Below, one piece after another: positions 63,437 to 64,000 of a stretch of DNA of 64,000 nucleotides. Location of the stretch: the NCBI GenBank assembly GCA_963989385.1, contig OZ022503.1, positions 90,468,638 to 90,532,637 of the forward strand. Reading direction: 5' to 3'. The translations under genes and the position numbers were made by a program. Under the pieces are notes generated by a model. That model saw nothing but the letters and a program-made list of their open reading frames with translations, did not search any database and was not told where the DNA came from. Position 1 is the first letter of the stretch, and every line of letters starts with the position of its first letter. This stretch comes from Ctena decussata. Taxonomy: Eukaryota > Mollusca > Bivalvia > Lucinida > Lucinidae.

Positions 63437-64000
63437 ATTCTATTCTATTCTATCCAATAACCTTACTGGGTCGTTGGGGCACAAGGGACGACTTCGAAAC
63501 TATCCCTTTCCACTTTGTCCTGTTTTCAGCTGCCCTATTTGAGCTGGCAAAGTTCATCCCTATCCATTCTTTAGTATTTTCTTCCCAGCCCTGCTTCTGT
63601 CTATCTCGTCTTCTTATTCCTTTCACTGTGCCCTGTACAATCGCCTTTGCTAAACCATAATACCTTGAGACGTGGCCGAATCACCTTAGTTTCCGATTCT
63701 TAACCAGGATCAAGAATTTATCATATTTACCTATTGGTGCTTGAAAAGTGCCTGCTTGGACCTTTCTGCGAACCTCCTCATTGGTTATATGGTCCTTGTA
63801 CGAAATGTTCATTAACCTTCGGTAGCATCTCATCTCAAAGGCCTGCGTTCTTTCCTCTAACTCTGCTGTCAAAGTCATTGATGTACAGGCATACAGAAAT
63901 AAAGAAATGACAAGGGAGCGTATCAGATCCATCTTTGATCACAGAGATGTGTTGTTATCTCTCTAAACTAGTTTCAGCTTTGTAAGAGCTAAAGTGGCTT
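63437..64000 (-). pseudogene. RTE-type LINE, 3' end of ORF2 with several nonsense codons
   Basis: The frame from the window edge reads LALTKLK..., LIRSLVISLFLYACTSMTLT, AFEMRCYRRLMNISYKDHIT, NEEVRRKVQ, ..., KLR, stop, FGHVSRYYGLAKAIVQGTVK, ..., SKSSLVPQRPSKVIG and TAG. Stops replace expected residues at about 63963-63965 (Trp to TAG), again near 63942 (Arg to TGA) and at about 63680 (Trp to TGA). This C-terminal region (RSLV.S..LY...W, FEMRCYRR, LVKxRKLRWFGH) is that of the RTE/BovB-like endonuclease-reverse transcriptase family common in molluscs. It ends in a short (GAATA)n tail at 63437-63455, typical of RTE. The rest lies outside the window. Confidence 0.85.

Overview
This is eukaryotic, intron-rich, AT-rich nuclear DNA, most likely from a bivalve mollusc. 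The evidence is very small exons separated by kilobase introns, GT-AG splice sites, no bacterial gene layout, and a repeat load of a type I associate with bivalves: pearl-like elements with ACGG microsatellites and ~165-bp core repeats, many foldback MITEs, and LINE and SINE tails. The species cannot be named from the sequence. Two host genes can be rebuilt exon by exon, both by matching splice sites and reading phase. Everything else is transposon-derived or unassigned.

Left part. 1-3895 is a decayed, 5'-truncated non-LTR retrotransposon on the minus strand (endonuclease, reverse transcriptase, C-terminal zinc knuckle, one internal nonsense codon). 4394-9601 holds the last four coding exons of a plus-strand gene for a charged coiled-coil protein. 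Its first visible intron starts with a minisatellite that has copied the exon end and its splice donor, and then carries a pearl-like element. 9602-20836 is intergenic and rich in dispersed repeats, including a 334-bp foldback with 29-bp inverted ends at 12307-12640 and a pearl-like element at 17498-18512.

Central and right part. 20837-61523 is one minus-strand gene of about 41 kb. It starts with ATG GCT GAT in a 10-nt coding exon. Exon 2 and then five consecutive in-phase exons of 27-69 nt encode an Asp/Tyr/Gln/Arg-rich tail, and four larger exons encode two consecutive domains that look like the DUF1330 type of dimeric alpha/beta barrel (predicted 361 aa). Two alternative exons are supported by sequence. 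A 3' terminal exon at 27045-27221, with its own stop and poly(A) signals, would give a short form lacking both domains. A second first-coding exon at 40071-40100 carries ATG AGC TAC.

The introns of this gene hold most of the unusual DNA: a pearl-like array with higher-order repeats (46848-49939), a 1.3-kb near-perfect inverted repeat (53021-54319), an array of ~440-456-bp units with related open frames (55689-59207), a nested TA-flanked MITE (52198-52411), copies of two foldback MITE families (some next to splice donors), and an RTE-type LINE 3' fragment. 61542-64000 lies upstream of the gene and ends in another RTE-type LINE 3' end. No CRISPR, rRNA or intact tRNA gene was seen.
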